From Streptomyces caelestis (GTDB lineage Bacteria > Actinomycetota > Actinomycetes > Streptomycetales > Streptomycetaceae): DNA of 64,000 nucleotides. Of the stretch, positions 1 to 8,221 are shown in pieces (position 1 is the stretch's first letter; the number at the start of each line of letters is the position of its first letter). Under the pieces are notes generated by a model. The model had not been told where the DNA came from, did not search any database, and was given only the letters and a program-made list of their open reading frames with translations. The stretch is from positions 3,968,001 through 4,032,000 of the forward strand of contig NZ_JACHNE010000001.1 in assembly GCF_014205255.1 (NCBI RefSeq). Direction: 5' to 3'. Position numbers and translations under genes: made by a program.

Positions 1-2
1 CG

Positions 3-1532
3 CCGGAGCACATCCACACCTACCGGGTGACGCCGCTGGGCCTGTGGAACGCCCGCGCGGCGGGTCACGACGCCGAGCAGGTCGTGGACGCGCTGGTGCA
101 GTACAGCCGCTATCCGGTGCCGCACGCGCTGCTGGTCGACATCGCCGAGACGATGGACCGCTACGGGCGGCTCACGCTGTCCAAGCACCCGGCGCACGGG
201 CTGGTCCTGACCACCACCGACCGTCCGGTGCTGGAGGAGATCCTGCGGTCGAAGCGGATCGCGCCCCTGGTCGGCGCCCGTCTCGACCCGGACACGGTCG
301 TCGTGCACCCCTCCGAGCGCGGGCAGATCAAGCAGACGCTGCTGAAGCTGGGCTGGCCGGCCGAGGACCTCGCCGGGTACGTCGACGGCGAGGCGCACGC
401 GATCGAGCTGGCCGAGGACGGCTGGGCGCTGCGGCCCTACCAGAAGCAGGCGGTGGAGAACTTCTGGCACGGCGGGTCGGGCGTGGTCGTCCTGCCCTGT
501 GGCGCGGGCAAGACGCTGGTCGGCGCCGGGGCGATGGCGCAGGCGAAGTCCACGACGCTGATCCTCGTCACGAACACGGTCTCCGCCCGGCAGTGGAAGC
601 ACGAGCTGGTGCGGCGGACGTCGCTCACCGAGGACGAGATCGGCGAGTACAGCGGGACGAGGAAGGAGATCCGGCCCGTCACGATCGCCACGTACCAGGT
701 GCTGACGACCAAGCGGAAGGGCGTCTATCCGCACCTGGAGCTGTTCGACTCCCGGGACTGGGGCCTGGTCGTCTACGACGAGGTGCACCTGCTGCCCGCG
801 CCGGTCTTCAAGTTCACGGCGGATCTCCAGGCGCGGCGGCGGCTGGGCCTCACGGCCACGCTCGTGCGTGAGGACGGGCGCGAGTCGGACGTCTTCTCCC
901 TGATCGGGCCCAAGCGGTTCGACGCGCCGTGGAAGGAGATCGAGGCGCAGGGCTACATCGCGCCCGCCGACTGCGTGGAGGTCCGGGTCAATCTGACGGA
1001 CGCGGAGCGGCTCGCGTACGCCACGGCCGAGGCGGAGGAGAAGTACCGCTTCTGTGCGACGACCGACACCAAGCGGAAGGTCACGGAGGCGATCGTCCGC
1101 CGTTTCGCCGGGCAGCAGATCCTCGTCATCGGCCAGTACATCGACCAGCTCGACGAGTTGGGGGAGCATCTGGACGCTCCCGTGATCAAGGGTGAGACGT
1201 CGAACGCGCAGCGGGAGAAGCTGTTCGACGCGTTCCGGGAGGGCGAGCTCAGCGTGCTCGTCGTGTCGAAGGTCGCGAACTTCTCGATCGACCTGCCGGA
1301 GGCGACGGTCGCGATCCAGGTGTCGGGCACGTTCGGGTCGCGCCAGGAGGAGGCACAGCGGCTGGGCCGGGTGCTCCGGCCGAAGTCCGACGGCCACCAG
1401 GCGCACTTCTACTCGGTGGTCGCGAGGGACACCATCGACCAGGACTTCGCCGCGCACCGCCAGCGCTTCCTGGCGGAGCAGGGGTACGCGTACCGGATCA
1501 TGGACGCGGACGAGCTGCTCGCGGAGAGCTGA
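3..1532 (+). CDS. XPB/RAD25-type DNA repair helicase, 5' end outside window
   Basis: Superfamily 2 ATP-dependent DNA helicase of the bacterial XPB type, expected to act in DNA repair or remodelling. The frame is open through the left edge from base 3, so the start is missing; the GTG at 27 is only the first internal start. Numbered from base 27, the protein has an N-terminal domain to about residue 130, Walker A PCGAGKT near 157, a DEVH box near 251, motif III GLTATL near 275 and motif VI RLGRVLRPK near 445. The motif set is complete, so the visible part looks functional. It ends 537 bp before the next plus-strand gene with no obvious operon partner here. Confidence 0.93.
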   Translation, partial: PEHIHTYRVTPLGLWNARAAGHDAEQVVDALVQYSRYPVPHALLVDIAETMDRYGRLTLSKHPAHGLVLTTTDRPVLEEILRSKRIAPLVGARLDPDTVVVHPSERGQIKQTLLKLGWPAEDLAGYVDGEAHAIELAEDGWALRPYQKQAVENFWHGGSGVVVLPCGAGKTLVGAGAMAQAKSTTLILVTNTVSARQWKHELVRRTSLTEDEIGEYSGTRKEIRPVTIATYQVLTTKRKGVYPHLELFDSRDWGLVVYDEVHLLPAPVFKFTADLQARRRLGLTATLVREDGRESDVFSLIGPKRFDAPWKEIEAQGYIAPADCVEVRVNLTDAERLAYATAEAEEKYRFCATTDTKRKVTEAIVRRFAGQQILVIGQYIDQLDELGEHLDAPVIKGETSNAQREKLFDAFREGELSVLVVSKVANFSIDLPEATVAIQVSGTFGSRQEEAQRLGRVLRPKSDGHQAHFYSVVARDTIDQDFAAHRQRFLAEQGYAYRIMDADELLAES

Positions 1533-1553
1533 GGCAGGCGGGCCACGCACCGG

Positions 1554-1745
1554 TCACTTGCGGCGGACCACCCCCACTTCCTCGCCGTACTGGCCGAGGA
1601 TGACCACGTCGAAGGCGGCGCCCGCGAACACCCGGACGGCGCGCAGGGCATCGCCGAGGAGATGACGGTGGTGGCTGCCTGCCACGGCGGTGGCGCCGGG
1701 CGGGCGGCCCGGTGCCGAAGCGGGGGAGAAGGTTGCTGCGCTCAT
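1554..1745 (-). CDS. small hypothetical protein
   Basis: A 63-residue reading frame with ATG start at 1745. I recognise no domain. The N-terminal third is Ala/Pro/Ser rich; the rest is an amphipathic stretch ending in a short basic tail. A GGAG lies only 2-3 bases before the ATG, which is too close for a good ribosome site. It fills most of the space downstream of the helicase and is convergent with it. The ordered-looking hydrophobic pattern in its second half argues mildly for a real gene, but it could be a chance frame in GC-rich DNA. Confidence 0.4.
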   Translation of the reverse strand: MSAATFSPASAPGRPPGATAVAGSHHRHLLGDALRAVRVFAGAAFDVVILGQYGEEVGVVRRK

Positions 1746-1853
1746 ATCTCCATGGTGCGTTTCCGGTCGTAAAGTCCGCGTCGGTCTGAGGGCCGAACCC
1801 GCGTACCCCGCTCGTACGCCTGCGGACCGACCGCTGCCCCTGAGGGGGGAGGA

Positions 1854-1875
1854 CCTCGTCCCCTAGGGGACGAGG
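1854..1875. promoter_or_regulatory. perfect 22-bp palindrome upstream of helD-like gene
   Basis: CCTCGTCCCCT is followed immediately by its exact reverse complement AGGGGACGAGG. It sits about 195 bp before the TTG start of the HelD-type gene and its right arm is also the first unit of the repeat array that follows. Likely a protein-binding site; the binder is unknown. Confidence 0.6.
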
Positions 1876-1935
1876 AACAAGGGACGAGGAACAAGGGCCG
1901 GGAAACAGGGGACCAGAAACAGGGGACGAGAAAAC
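1866..1935 (+). repeat. five tandem 13-15-nt repeats before the helD promoter
   Basis: Five imperfect copies of GGGGACGAGGAACA begin at 1866, 1881, 1895, 1908 and 1922, with unit lengths 15, 14, 13, 14 and 14. Units 1 and 2 are nearly identical; units 3-5 carry a few changes. The array ends directly at a candidate -35 element. Confidence 0.75.
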
Positions 1936-1937
1936 CG

Positions 1938-1968
1938 TTGGCGGCCGGCTCCCCCGCTCCTCTAAGAT
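1938..1968 (+). promoter_or_regulatory. candidate promoter of helD-like gene
   Basis: TTGGCG at 1938-1943 and TAAGAT at 1963-1968, spaced 19 bp, resemble a housekeeping promoter. It lies directly after the tandem repeats and about 100 bp before the chosen start. Confidence 0.45.
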
Positions 1969-2069
1969 CTCCGCTCTTGCCCGCCTCCCTCCCGGAGCGC
2001 CGCCGACCGGACGGAAACCGGCCGGCATCTCATCGCCATTCCTTCAGCAGGTCCTCCGGAGGCACCCCC

Positions 2070-4121
2070 TTGTCCACGCCCGTCGACGACCCGCTCTCCC
2101 GTGAGCGCTCCCACCTCTCCGCGTCCCGTTCCGCCCTGCGTGCCATGCGCGAGGACGTCGAGGCCCTCGACATCACCGACGTCACCGCGAACTGGGTCAA
2201 CGCGGAGGTGCTGGCCCGCCAGATCGAGGAGCGCATCAAGGCCCTGGCCGACCTCAGCGACACCCCGCTGTTCTTCGGCCGGCTCGACTACCTGCACGCA
2301 CCCGGCGCCGCGGAGGCGGAAGGGGCGGAAGGGGAACGCTTCTACATCGGGCGGCGGCATGTGCACGACGCCGACGGCGACCCGATGGTCATCGACTGGC
2401 GCGCACCGGTCTCGCAGCCGTTCTACCGGGCCTCCAAGAAGGACCCGATGGACATCGCGCTGCGCCGCCGCTTCGGCTACACGGGCGGCGACCTCACGGC
2501 GTACGAGGACGAGCACCTGTCGGACCCGGCCGAGGCGGCCCGGACCAGCAAGCTCCTCCAGCAGGAGATCGAGCGCCCGCGCGTCGGGCCGATGCGGGAC
2601 ATCGTGGCGACGATCCAGCCCGAGCAGGACGAGATCGTCCGGTCAGGGCTCTCCGGCACGGTGTGCGTGCAGGGCGGCCCGGGCACCGGGAAGACCGCCG
2701 TCGGCCTGCACCGGGTCGCCTACCTCCTCTACGCCCACCGCGAGCGCCTCGCCCGCACCGGCACGCTCGTCATCGGACCGAACCGGTCCTTCCTGCACTA
2801 CATCGAGCAAGTGCTGCCCGCTCTCGGTGAGTTGGCCGTCCAGCAGGCCACCGTCGAGGACCTGGTGGCGCACGTGGAGATCAAGGGGACGGACGACGCG
2901 ACGGCCGCGGTCGTCAAAGGCGACGCCCGGATGGCGCGGGTGCTGCGCAGGGCCCTCTACTCGCACGTCACGATGCCCACCGAGCCGGTCGTGGTCGTCC
3001 GCGGCTCCCGCCGCTGGCGCGTGGCGGCGTACGAACTGGAGGAGATCGTCCGCGAGTTGCTCGACCGCGACATCCGCTACGGCGCCGCCCGCGAGGCCCT
3101 GCCGCAGCGCATCGCGCATGCCGTGCTGGTGCAGATGGAGCGGTCGGGGGAGGCGCCGGACGACCGGGTACAGGACGCGGTGGCCCGCAACAGCGCGGTC
3201 AAGGCGGCCGTCAAGGCGGTCTGGCCGGCCGTCGACCCGGCGAAGCTGGTGCTCCGCCTGCTGTCGGACGCGGACTTCCTCGCCGAACACGCGGCGGGGG
3301 TCCTCGGCGAGGAGGAGCAGAAGGCCGTGCTGTGGGTGAAACCGGCGCGCAGCGTCAAGTCCGCCCAGTGGTCGGCCGCCGACGCCGTCCTCATCGACGA
3401 GGCCACCGACCTGATCCAGCGCACGCACTCCCTCGGTCATGTCGTCCTCGACGAGGCGCAGGACCTCTCGCCCATGCAGTACCGGGCAGTCGGGCGCCGC
3501 TGCACGACCGGCAGCGCGACGGTCCTCGGCGACCTGGCGCAGGGCACCACGCCGTGGGCGACCCGCAGCTGGCAGGAAGCGCTGGCCCACCTGGGCAAAC
3601 CGGACGCGGTGGTGGAGGAGCTGACGGCCGGTTTCCGCGTGCCGACGGACGTCATCACCTACGCCTCCCGGCTGCTCCCGCACATCGCCCCGGGGCTCAC
3701 CCCGGTCGTGTCGATCCGTGAGAACCCGGGCCACTTCGAGGTCCGGGCGGTCGCGGGGACGACGGACGTGGTCGACGCCTGCCGCGCATCCCTGCGCCAC
3801 GAGGGTTCGACGGGCCTGATCGCGGCGGACGCCCGGGTCCCGGAGCTGGCGGCGGCCCTGACGGAGGCCGGGATCCCGTACCTCGGCCCCGGCGAGGAGA
3901 CGACCCAGGAGACCCGCCTGACCCTGGTCCCGGTGTCGCTCGCGAAGGGCCTGGAGTACGACTACGTCGTCCTGGACGAGCCCCGGGCCGTGGTCGACGG
4001 CGAGCCGGACGAACGGACGGGCCTGCGCCGCCTGTACGTGGCGCTGACGCGAGCGGTGTCGGGGTTGACGGTGACGCATGCGGCGTCACTGCCGCCGCAG
4101 TTGAGCGCTCAGCCGCGGTGA
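2070..4121 (+). CDS. HelD/HelR-type UvrD-like ATPase (RNA polymerase recycling factor)
   Basis: 683-residue superfamily 1 ATPase of the HelD group. Family members bind RNA polymerase, free it from nucleic acids or stalled states, and in actinomycetes some relatives protect it from rifamycins. Visible are an N-terminal coiled region (residues 1-100), Walker A GGPGTGKT near 202-209, a DEAQDLS Walker B near 460, and a C-terminal UvrD-like part ending in ALTRAV. The TTG at 2070 is chosen because GGAGG at 2058-2062 is ideally placed; the frame is open further upstream to 1938 without a good site. The HelD role is family knowledge; rifamycin protection for this copy is only a possibility. Confidence 0.88.
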   Translation: MSTPVDDPLSRERSHLSASRSALRAMREDVEALDITDVTANWVNAEVLARQIEERIKALADLSDTPLFFGRLDYLHAPGAAEAEGAEGERFYIGRRHVHDADGDPMVIDWRAPVSQPFYRASKKDPMDIALRRRFGYTGGDLTAYEDEHLSDPAEAARTSKLLQQEIERPRVGPMRDIVATIQPEQDEIVRSGLSGTVCVQGGPGTGKTAVGLHRVAYLLYAHRERLARTGTLVIGPNRSFLHYIEQVLPALGELAVQQATVEDLVAHVEIKGTDDATAAVVKGDARMARVLRRALYSHVTMPTEPVVVVRGSRRWRVAAYELEEIVRELLDRDIRYGAAREALPQRIAHAVLVQMERSGEAPDDRVQDAVARNSAVKAAVKAVWPAVDPAKLVLRLLSDADFLAEHAAGVLGEEEQKAVLWVKPARSVKSAQWSAADAVLIDEATDLIQRTHSLGHVVLDEAQDLSPMQYRAVGRRCTTGSATVLGDLAQGTTPWATRSWQEALAHLGKPDAVVEELTAGFRVPTDVITYASRLLPHIAPGLTPVVSIRENPGHFEVRAVAGTTDVVDACRASLRHEGSTGLIAADARVPELAAALTEAGIPYLGPGEETTQETRLTLVPVSLAKGLEYDYVVLDEPRAVVDGEPDERTGLRRLYVALTRAVSGLTVTHAASLPPQLSAQPR

Positions 4122-4141
4122 TCGCTTAGCTGCGGGCAGTC

Positions 4142-4159
4142 GTGCCGCTGGGGCGGCAC
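4142..4159. terminator. short hairpin between convergent helD-like gene and cutC
   Basis: GTGCCGC, loop TGGG, GCGGCAC: a perfect 7-bp stem 20 bp after the helD-like stop and 76 bp beyond the cutC stop. No T tract, so it is a weak terminator candidate. Confidence 0.4.
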
Positions 4160-4235
4160 CCGTCCCAAAGAGAGCGGCACCTCGTCGCACCGAGCTGCGC
4201 ACCCACCCGCCCCCACCCCGGACGCCGAGTTCTCG

Positions 4236-4928
4236 TCAACCGCCGTCCACCGCAGCCCGCCACCCCGCCACGGCCTCCACCGACACCGGCTCCCCCCAGC
4301 CCCCCGGCCGCACCGCCCCACCGATGTGAAACGCGTCCACTCCCGCGCCCCGCAACACCGGCACGTGCTCCAGCCGCAACCCACCCCCCACCAGCAACTG
4401 CTGCTCATACCCCGGCTCCCCGGAACGCCCCGCCTCGGCAAGCAGCACAGCCAGTCCGTCATCGACCCCGCCCGCCGACCCGGCCGTCAGGTACGCGTCC
4501 AACCCCGGCATCCCGTCCAACTGCTTGCGCAGGGCGTCCCGGTCGGCGGCCCGGTCGATCGCCCGGTGGAAGGTCCAGGGGCAGCCGTCCAGCACGCCGA
4601 CGACCCGCTCCACAGCCGCCAGATCCACCCCACCCCCCGCGTCGAGGAACCCCAGCACGAACTCATCCGCCCCAGCCTCCCGCACCTCGCCCGCCACCCG
4701 CACCAGCCGGTCGAGGTCCCCGGCCGCAAAGCCGTCGGCGAGCCGCAGCATCACCCGCAGCGAGAGGTCGACCGCCCGGCGGATCCCGGCGACGGTGGCG
4801 GCCGACGGGGTGAGCCCGTCGGCCGCCATGTCGGTGACCAGCTCAAGGCGGTCCGCGCCTCCCGCCTGGGCGGCGACCGCGTCCTCGACGCCGAGGGCGA
4901 TCACCTCCAGGACTGCACGCTTGCTCAT
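4236..4928 (-). CDS. cutC: CutC family protein
   Basis: 230-residue TIM-barrel protein of the CutC family, annotated by tradition as copper homeostasis although its biochemical role is unsettled. Family signatures seen are the N-terminal LEVIALGVEDA, ADRLELV near residue 25, FHRAID near 119 and the glycine-rich LLVGGGL near 178 followed by HIGGAVR. The ATG at 4928 has a GGGGCC-type upstream region rather than a strong ribosome site. A DasR-like 16-mer lies 37 bp upstream of the start, which would link the gene to aminosugar control. Confidence 0.88.
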   Translation of the reverse strand: MSKRAVLEVIALGVEDAVAAQAGGADRLELVTDMAADGLTPSAATVAGIRRAVDLSLRVMLRLADGFAAGDLDRLVRVAGEVREAGADEFVLGFLDAGGGVDLAAVERVVGVLDGCPWTFHRAIDRAADRDALRKQLDGMPGLDAYLTAGSAGGVDDGLAVLLAEAGRSGEPGYEQQLLVGGGLRLEHVPVLRGAGVDAFHIGGAVRPGGWGEPVSVEAVAGWRAAVDGG

Positions 4929-4964
4929 GGGGCCCCTTCGTCGGCATGGCGTCGGCGTTCGACA

Positions 4965-4980
4965 ACAGGTCTAGTCCAAT
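4965..4980. promoter_or_regulatory. DasR-responsive-element-like site upstream of cutC
   Basis: ACAGGTCTAGTCCAAT matches the published DasR consensus A(G/C)TGGTCTAGACCA(G/C)T at 13 of 16 positions, including the GGTCTAG core. It is on the upstream side of cutC only. Confidence 0.45.
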
Positions 4981-5049
4981 CAAGACTACGCTGCCCGCTC
5001 CCGCCGATTCCCAAGCACCCCGCCGCCCCTCAAGCCCCCGGGACGCGGC

Positions 5050-5730
5050 TCACCCGAAGAGGTTCAGCTCCTTCGCCTCCACCCCGGCCAGCTCGAACGC
5101 GGGCGCCCCGTCCACCGGCCGCCCCGTGTACAGCCGCACCAGCGTCGGGCCGTCCCCGATGAAACGCCCTGGGGGCCGCTCCCCGCCGCTCTCCCCGAGC
5201 CGCAGCGGTTCGTCCAGGTCGTCGAGGTCGGCGTGCAGCGGCACGTGCCCCCGCTCGCGGGTGATCCGGGCGAGCAGCGCGAGCGCGTCCGGCAGCCCGG
5301 CCCCGCCGTACGCCCCGGGTTCGCCGAACGCCTCGCGCACGTCCCCGGCGTGCACCCACTCCCCCAGCGCGAGACCGTCCAGCTTCCCCTCCGCCCCGGC
5401 GATCACCGGCCCGGCCTCGGTCATCCCGCGCTCCAGCTCGTCGACCACCCGCGCGTTGCTCCAGCCGTCCCGCTCGGCGATGTCCCGGTCGTTCGACTCG
5501 GGCGAGAACACGCCCTCCTCGAACCGGTTCTCCACCGCCCGCAGGAGCGCGGCCGAACAGTGCGCCAGCACCGACCGCACCGACCAGCCCGGACACGCCC
5601 TCACCGGCAGCGCGAAGTCCTCCTCGGCCCTGCCCCGCAACAGCGGGATCAGCGCGTCACGCTCGATCGCGAGGAGCCGCCCGGGCTGCTCGGGATCCCG
5701 TACGTCGTGTACATCAGCAGGAGTCGTCAT
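5050..5730 (-). CDS. mycothiol-dependent maleylpyruvate isomerase family protein
   Basis: 226-residue protein of the MDMPI/DinB-like fold used by mycothiol-dependent enzymes in actinobacteria. The N-terminal four-helix part holds the conserved CPGWSVRSVLAHC segment (residues 44-56) with its metal-ligand histidine, and EWVHAGDVREA near 123-133 carries a second conserved His-Asp region. The C-terminal part has the usual small SCP2-like domain. The actual substrate cannot be read from sequence. It is divergent from the HD-type hydrolase gene with 46 bp between starts, so the two probably share a control region. Confidence 0.85.
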   Translation of the reverse strand: MTTPADVHDVRDPEQPGRLLAIERDALIPLLRGRAEEDFALPVRACPGWSVRSVLAHCSAALLRAVENRFEEGVFSPESNDRDIAERDGWSNARVVDELERGMTEAGPVIAGAEGKLDGLALGEWVHAGDVREAFGEPGAYGGAGLPDALALLARITRERGHVPLHADLDDLDEPLRLGESGGERPPGRFIGDGPTLVRLYTGRPVDGAPAFELAGVEAKELNLFG

Positions 5731-5776
5731 GGGCCCACGCTAGGTGCCACACCCCGTTCAGCGGGAGAATGCCCCC

Positions 5777-6439
5777 ATGGCCGATCTCGACGCCCTCCGC
5801 GCCCGCTTCGTCCGCACCCTGGAAGCGACCCGGGGCCCGGCCGGCGGCCCGGACCCGGTCCCGTACGCCGACGACCTGCTCGGCCGCTGGCAGGAGCCGC
5901 AGCGCCGCTACCACACGGTCCGGCACCTCACGGCGGTCCTCGACCACATCGACGTACTGGAGACGTACGCGCACGACCCGGACGTGGTCCGGCTGGCCGC
6001 CTGGTTCCACGACGCCGTCTATCTCCCCGACCGCTCCGAGAACGAGGAGCGGTCCGCCCGTCTCGCGGAGCGCGCCCTGCCCGAGGCCGGTGTGCCGGCC
6101 GCCAAGACCGCCGAGGTGGCCCGCCTGGTCCGCCTCACCGTCGGCCACGACCCCGCCGACGACGACCCCGACGGCCAGGTCCTGTGCGACGCCGACCTGG
6201 CGATCCTCGCCTCACCCCCGTCGGCGTACGCCGCCTACACCGCCGCCGTCCGCGAGGAGTACCACTTCGTCCCGAACGACGCCTTCCGCACGGGCCGCGC
6301 GGCGATCCTGCGCCAACTCCTCGACCTGCCGAGGCTGTTCAGGACGCCGTACGGAGCGTCGGAGTGGGAGGCGACGGCCCGCTACAACCTCACCGCCGAG
6401 CTGGAAATGCTGTCGCTTCCCGCGGACGACCCCTCGTAA
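5777..6439 (+). CDS. HD-type metal-dependent phosphohydrolase-like protein
   Basis: 220-residue helical protein with the HD-family pattern: HTVRHLTAVLDHI near 45-57, the WFHDAVY His-Asp pair near 75, RLTVGHD near 121 and DADLAIL near 136. The family hydrolyses phosphates, often of nucleotides, but the substrate here is unknown. The ATG at 5777 is chosen over in-frame codons from 5744 because GGGAGA lies 8-9 bases upstream. Its stop is 10 bp before the next gene's ATG, so the two are likely cotranscribed. Confidence 0.82.
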   Translation: MADLDALRARFVRTLEATRGPAGGPDPVPYADDLLGRWQEPQRRYHTVRHLTAVLDHIDVLETYAHDPDVVRLAAWFHDAVYLPDRSENEERSARLAERALPEAGVPAAKTAEVARLVRLTVGHDPADDDPDGQVLCDADLAILASPPSAYAAYTAAVREEYHFVPNDAFRTGRAAILRQLLDLPRLFRTPYGASEWEATARYNLTAELEMLSLPADDPS

Positions 6440-6449
6440 CCTGCCCGGC

Positions 6450-7526
6450 ATGTGGACAACGGGTGCGGAACAGGTGGAACAGGCCGTCGCCGAGTGCGTG
6501 GGCCTGCTGGGGGCGGTCACCGACCGGGACTGGGAGGCGGTGCGGGCCGGGCGGCTGGAGTGGAGCTGCCGGGAGACGGCGGTGCACATCGCCGAGGATC
6601 TGATCGGGTACGCGGGGCAGCTGGCAGGGCGTGAGCCCGAGGCGTACACGCCGTTCGAGATCTCGCTGGAGGAGGGGACGGACAACGCGGGTGCGCTGCG
6701 GGTGATCCGCACCATGGGCGCCCTGTTCGCCGCCGCGATCCGTACGACGCCGCGCGAGGTGCGGGCCTTCCATCCGTATCCGTTCCGCAGCGCGAACCGT
6801 GAGGGGTTCGCCGCGATGGGCGTGGCCGAGGTGCTGCTGCACACCCACGACCTGGCCGAGGGCCTGGGCGTGGCGTACGAACCGGCCCCCGAGCTGTGCG
6901 CGTTCGTCCTCACCCGGATCTTCCCGCACGTGCAGCCGGGCCCCACCCCGTGGCGGACCCTGCTGTGGGCCACCGGCCGGGGTGACCTGCCCGGCCGCGC
7001 GCCGGTCACCGAGTGGCGCTGGTCCAACAACCTGGTGCTCCCGACCGACCGGCTCACCCTTCAGGGCGTCACCCCGGCGGCGGCCACCGACCTGTCCACG
7101 GTCGGCGACGGCGGCTTCGAGTGGCTCGAAGGCGGCCCGATCGAGGGCACCCGGGTCGGTGCCGGGCTGGTGTTCAAGCAGTACGAGGACGGCGTCCACC
7201 GGCCGGAATGGGGCATGTACGTCCTGGTCAGGCGCGAGGACGGCCGCGCGCTCGGCGCCATGGGCTTCCACAGCGTCCCGGACGAGTCGGGGCGGGTGGA
7301 GGTCGGCTACGACCTGGTCGAAGCGGCCCGTGGCCACGGTTACGCAACCGAGGCGCTGCGCGCGCTGTCGGCCTGGGCACTGTCCCGGGACGAGGTACGG
7401 ACCGTCGTCGCGAACGTCGAGCGGGACAACACGCCCTCGCACAAGGTCCTCGCCCGGGCCGGATTCAAGGCCGTCGCCGAGGACGCCGAGCAGGTCGGCT
7501 ACGAACTGCGCGACCCCGGCGACTGA
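6450..7526 (+). CDS. DinB/MDMPI-like domain fused to GNAT acetyltransferase
   Basis: 358-residue two-domain protein. Residues 1 to about 175 resemble the mycothiol-dependent/DinB-like four-helix domain (CRETAVHIAEDL near 31-42, HTHDLAEGL near 131). Residues about 190-358 are a RimJ-type GNAT domain with the acetyl-CoA loop motif ARGHGYATEAL near 293 and the late ERDNTPSHKVLARAGF. GNAT enzymes move an acetyl group to an amine; the helical domain could bind the substrate or mycothiol. The ATG at 6450 follows the upstream stop by 10 bp. The stop overlaps the convergent DUF4031 gene by 28 bp. Confidence 0.82.
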   Translation: MWTTGAEQVEQAVAECVGLLGAVTDRDWEAVRAGRLEWSCRETAVHIAEDLIGYAGQLAGREPEAYTPFEISLEEGTDNAGALRVIRTMGALFAAAIRTTPREVRAFHPYPFRSANREGFAAMGVAEVLLHTHDLAEGLGVAYEPAPELCAFVLTRIFPHVQPGPTPWRTLLWATGRGDLPGRAPVTEWRWSNNLVLPTDRLTLQGVTPAAATDLSTVGDGGFEWLEGGPIEGTRVGAGLVFKQYEDGVHRPEWGMYVLVRREDGRALGAMGFHSVPDESGRVEVGYDLVEAARGHGYATEALRALSAWALSRDEVRTVVANVERDNTPSHKVLARAGFKAVAEDAEQVGYELRDPGD

Positions 7527-7786
7527 GCCCGGCCCTTCGGCCGCCGCAACCCCGCCCCGTGCAGCAGCCGCACCACCTCGCGGCTGCTGACCTCCACCGC
7601 CCCGGCGGCCACGACGTCCGCGTACCGCTGGGCGGGGACGTCGTAGTGGTCGCGTTCGAAGGCGCGCCGGGGCACGCCCAGGCGTTCGGCGAAGGCGTGC
7701 AGTTCCTCGTACGAGACGTCGCTGATCAGGTGCGACCACATGCGGCCGTGGCCGGGCCAGGTCGGCGGGTCGATGTAGACGGTCAC
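7499..7786 (-). CDS. DUF4031 domain protein
   Basis: 95-residue protein matching DUF4031, which begins TVYIDPPTWPGHGRMWSHLISD and carries conserved His residues and a YDVPAQRY segment; its function is unknown. The GTG at 7786 is chosen since its GTGA overlaps the stop of the upstream gene by 4 bases, typical of translational coupling. The 3' end overlaps the convergent GNAT fusion gene. Confidence 0.8.
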   Translation of the reverse strand: MTVYIDPPTWPGHGRMWSHLISDVSYEELHAFAERLGVPRRAFERDHYDVPAQRYADVVAAGAVEVSSREVVRLLHGAGLRRPKGRAQSPGSRSS

Positions 7787-8166
7787 GAGGGCGCCGCTCC
7801 GCCGAGGGCCTCGCCCAGCGACCCGACCGCCGCGACCTTCACGCCCGCCTCGCTGCACACCCAGTGCGGGTCGGGCCCCAACTCCGGTTCAACAGCCAGC
7901 GCGTGCGGGTCGCCGGTGCCGCACACCGGGCACAGCGGCCAGCGGCCGTAGCGCTCCAGCAGGGCGTCCTGCACGTCCTGAGCGACCAGACCGGCCACGT
8001 ACTGCGCGCCCTCCGGCCACTGCTCGACCCACCATCGCCGCTGCGTGACGGACTCCTCGACCAGGGACACGACGTCCGCCTCGGCGACGCGTCCCGCGAC
8101 GAGGTCGGCCAGCACGAGGGCCCGCGCGGCGTGCAGCGACTGCTCCAGGGGGCTGATGGGGTCCAT
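7783..8166 (-). CDS. hypothetical protein with CPxCG zinc-type motif
   Basis: 127-residue protein. It starts with a helical region (about 1-80) and contains CPVCGTGDPH near residue 86, half of a zinc ribbon, with a second Cys in WVCSEAG about 25 residues later. I do not recognise a named family. The ATG at 8166 is chosen over frames open to 8427, which would run through the divergent murR gene. It is coupled by a 4-base overlap to the DUF4031 gene. Confidence 0.72.
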   Translation of the reverse strand: MDPISPLEQSLHAARALVLADLVAGRVAEADVVSLVEESVTQRRWWVEQWPEGAQYVAGLVAQDVQDALLERYGRWPLCPVCGTGDPHALAVEPELGPDPHWVCSEAGVKVAAVGSLGEALGGAAPS

Positions 8167-8185
8167 GCCCCCATTGTGCGCACTC

Positions 8186-8215
8186 TTGACCACAACGCCG
8201 AGCCGAAAATATCTT
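8186..8215 (+). promoter_or_regulatory. murR-like promoter, probably leaderless
   Basis: TTGACC at 8186-8191 and TATCTT at 8210-8215, spaced 18 bp. A start of transcription 7 bases later coincides with the GTG at 8222, so the mRNA would begin at the start codon. Confidence 0.5.
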
Positions 8216-8217
8216 TC
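8205..8217. promoter_or_regulatory. candidate operator over the murR -10 box
   Basis: GAAAATATCTTTC is an imperfect inverted repeat (GAAA-N5-TTTC) covering the -10 element; a second GAAAGTTTC lies at 8240-8248 inside the gene start. RpiR/MurR-family regulators often bind AT-rich GAAA/TTTC repeats, so autoregulation is likely. Confidence 0.4.
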
Positions 8218-8221
8218 AGAG

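Noticed and set aside
2643..4079. Long antisense frame (478 codons) opposite the HelD-type gene
   Set aside because: Arg/Pro/Gly-rich shadow of a high-GC gene; no ribosome site or domain.
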